Of a stretch of 64,000 nt of DNA, positions 62,000 to 64,000 are shown in pieces. How positions within the stretch are numbered: the first letter of the stretch is position 1; every line of letters begins with the position of its first letter. The notes below the pieces were generated by a model, which did not search any database, was not told the DNA's origin, and saw nothing but the letters and a program-made list of their open reading frames with translations. The position numbers and the translations under genes were made by a program. Source of the stretch: Phycomyces blakesleeanus NRRL 1555(-) (lineage: Eukaryota > Mucoromycota > Mucoromycetes > Mucorales > Phycomycetaceae); contig NW_017265139.1 in the NCBI RefSeq assembly GCF_001638985.1, forward strand, positions 1,054,001-1,118,000, read 5' to 3'.

Positions 62000-63254
62000 T
62001 TAGTTCTTTTTGATGTATTTTTTGACTTTCTTCTCGGGTAAATGGATCTGAAAGGCACTCTCTAGATCCTTTTGTTTGTGTTTACCCAAGGTCTGTTCCA
62101 TGCCAAACGTTGAAGGGAGATCGGTCAACTGTAAGGTGTGCAAGGACTTGGGTAAATGGTACAAAGATGATTCATTCTGAGAACCACCAACAGAGTACTT
62201 GTACTTGTAGTCTTCAGACTCTAGTCCCAGATTATCACTGAAGCGTTGAGAATGTGACAAGAATGAACGGTGCTGGTACAAAGGAGAAGAAGAAGAGGAA
62301 GATTCTGATCCAAGGTCGTGTAAGGTTGTATATATTTGCTGCTGCTGTTGTTGTTGTTGTTGATTATGATGCTGATGCTGTTGATGTTGCAAGGTTGTTG
62401 CTGCGGCTGTTGTTGTCGTTGTCATTGTTGTTGCTGTAGCTGTAGCTGTAGTTGCTGGATAGGATTGTCGGTATGACACACCACTGAAACTTGTCCTTTG
62501 AAGTGTTCGCTCACACTGCATGTACATAGGTGTGTCTTGCAAAAAGTGAGAACTCAGCAATCCAGGGACAGGGCTATATGTAAACGGATGAGGTAGAGAC
62601 ACTGTTTGTATAAATATAAATATATAAAGAAGGGGTTGGGTTGGGGTTAGTAAACATGCCTGAGAATTTACACACACACAGATATATATATAAAAGAGAA
62701 TGCTTGCCTTCAGACTGAGAAAGCCTGGGTAGGCCTGTGGTGTGTGAGGTGTCCCATGATGGAGCACATATCGATTCACAAGTAGTCTTGGTGCCTTTTG
62801 CTGTGTGGAGATTCTTGTTGGCCGGGTGATCGAGGGAGACCAGCAGATAGGCCGATGGATCGTCTGTGAAGAGGGGGAACAGCAGATCATAAATCTTAAA
62901 TTTCATGGCCAAGTATCGGGCGCGTGAAAATGTAATCCTATTAGACTTGTTAGGATGCTTTTCTTTTTTATTCTGGATAATTATTAAACTATATGTATAT
63001 CTATGTACATGTATCTATGGATATAAAGAAATAGATAAAGAAAGAAGGCTTGATATTTACCAAACACCCTTGAGATGCATTGCTCCTACTTTGACTACCA
63101 CCCGGCCCTTTTCATTTTTTAGGATTCCATCGCGCTTGCCTCGAGACATGCCCACCACGTTGAGCAATTTGGTACCATTGATCATATCATTATCTATTGA
63201 GTGAGGTTTGTAAATTAAACTAAACATTTTATTATTTGTTTGTTATCGAGCTAT

Positions 63255-63292
<38 letters not shown>

Positions 63293-63950
63293 CTTGTCTT
63301 CGTGCAACACACACATTTTGAGTGTCTACCTGGTAACACACTGTAGATTCATCCTCCCATACTGTTGTGGTGAGCTTTGGTCTTTGGATCGGTAGACCGG
63401 TGAGAGAAGTGGTCGAGGAAAAACACGAACTGTTCAGGTTTGAGTAGTATGGTCGATTGGGTTGGTAGCTTGTGACTGGAAGCGGAGGACTGGCTGACCA
63501 AGACAATCCGGGAGAAGACCAGTGTGATGAGAGGTACGATGCTGGAGTATATGTTGATGTGTGTGTAGGGGTAGGTGTCGATGTAGCTGTGGCTGTAGAT
63601 GTGCCAGTAGATGTAGATGTAGGTGTGCTATAGTGAGTGTTTGTGGTTGTGGTTGTGTTGTTTGTGGGTTGGTGGCTATTGTGGCTAGGACTGGGACTAG
63701 AGGTAGACGTGGAAATAGGACTCGAAGTGGAAGTGGAGTTGGGTCTTGTTGTCTGAGCGTTTATTTGAGTAGGGGTATGAGTGGGGCTTGGACTTCCAAG
63801 AGAGCTTTGGTGTGTGCTGTAGGGCTCACAACCAAGAGGACTGCCTGTGATGGGCGCAGAAGAGGGAGACATTACGGGAGAGTTGTATTGATTTGGGTAG
63901 ATGTCCGACAGAGAACTGTACGGGGTTGCTTGGCCCATGCTTTGGTACAT
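62000..63950 (-). CDS. APSES transcription factor, StuA/Efg1/Sok2 type
   Basis: APSES factors of the StuA/Efg1 class regulate fungal morphogenesis and sporulation. Exons 63950-63293, 63193-63061, 62937-62708 and 62601-62000 (540 codons). The open frame starts at TTG; the first ATG is 63950 ([14 protein letters not shown]). A Ser/Thr/Pro-rich N-terminus (about 190 residues) precedes the APSES bHLH-like domain at about 195-300: [70 protein letters not shown] and [17 protein letters not shown]. The C-terminus is Thr/Ala-, Gln- and Ser-rich and ends in a basic [11 protein letters not shown]. The third intron appears to use a GC donor (AAG-GCAAGC) with a TACTAAC branch and AACAG acceptor; a GT donor some 40 nt further in would keep frame but add a low-complexity insert. 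Confidence 0.9.
63252..63289 (+). repeat. (ATTT)n microsatellite in APSES intron 1
   Basis: About nine ATTT units lie just inside the donor end of the 63292-63194 intron. Confidence 0.85.
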
Positions 63951-64000
63951 ATTGTCTATGTAGTTATTAAGAGAGGAAATCAAAATGAGAACAAGAGGTA

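Overview
The window looks like nuclear DNA of a filamentous early-diverging fungus, most probably Mucoromycota and plausibly a Phycomyces-like Mucorales. The reasons are the AT-rich, microsatellite-laden spacers, the many short GT-AG introns with TACTAAC-type branch sites, long homopolymeric (polyQ, polyN, polyT) tracts in proteins, fungal families (StuA-type APSES factor, Crz1-like zinc fingers, Num1/ApsA cortical anchor, Npr3), and one intron with minor-spliceosome (U12, AT-AC) signals, a type retained in some early-diverging fungi and lost in most Dikarya. The exact species cannot be read from the sequence. Exon coordinates were worked out by hand from splice signals, frame continuity and family knowledge. 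Several long open frames begin at TTG or GTG, so I moved their starts to real ATGs.

Layout. 1-1603 (-): ELL-associated factor (EAF), running off the left edge. 2212-4545 (-): Kelch-BTB protein of Ral2/LZTR1 architecture. 5900-6886 (+): RNase P/MRP subunit Pop4/Rpp29. 7011-7214 (-): two possible terminal exons of an unrecognised gene. 7.2-11.6 kb: AT-rich spacer holding a decayed 28S rRNA copy (about 10140-11135) and a tRNA-like remnant. 11609-18122 (-): SEC16. 18430-24258 (-): a Bni1/diaphanous-type formin in 15 exons. 24743-25737 (-): prefoldin subunit 5 with the AT-AC intron. 26375-27047 (-): cytochrome c oxidase subunit 5. 28311-30137 (-): ZPR1. 31197-32741 (+): nucleolar-type FKBP (Fpr3/4). 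33104-34629 (-): Rab6/Ypt6 with a GC-AG intron and a 17-nt exon. 38012-40207 (+): PPR protein. 41441-46064 (+): Num1/ApsA-like PH protein with an array of TQT motifs. 46483-49111 (-): NPR3/NPRL3 with an apparent 1-nt frameshift. 49819-50823 (+): tetraspan membrane protein. 51384-53039 (-): Crz1-like C2H2 factor. 53.0-59.8 kb: gene-poor spacer. 59846-60963 (-): 3' part of a gene resembling TE-associated DNA-binding proteins. 62000-63950 (-): StuA/Efg1-type APSES factor.

Functions. There is no operon-like logic. Many genes serve polarised growth and its trafficking: Sec16 at ER exit sites, Rab6 at the Golgi, the formin on actin cables, the Num1/ApsA anchor for dynein-driven nuclear positioning, a Ral2-like Kelch protein, and StuA and Crz1-like regulators. 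The rest are housekeeping: Pop4, Zpr1, prefoldin, Cox5, FKBP and EAF. Most neighbours are separated by AT-rich spacers of 0.3-7 kb.

The strongest unusual signals are the U12-type AT-AC intron in prefoldin 5, the eleven predicted dynein-light-chain (LC8) sites in the Num1/ApsA homologue, the degenerate 28S copy, the GC-AG intron needed to give Rab6 its prenylation tail, and the frameshift near the NPR3 C-terminus.
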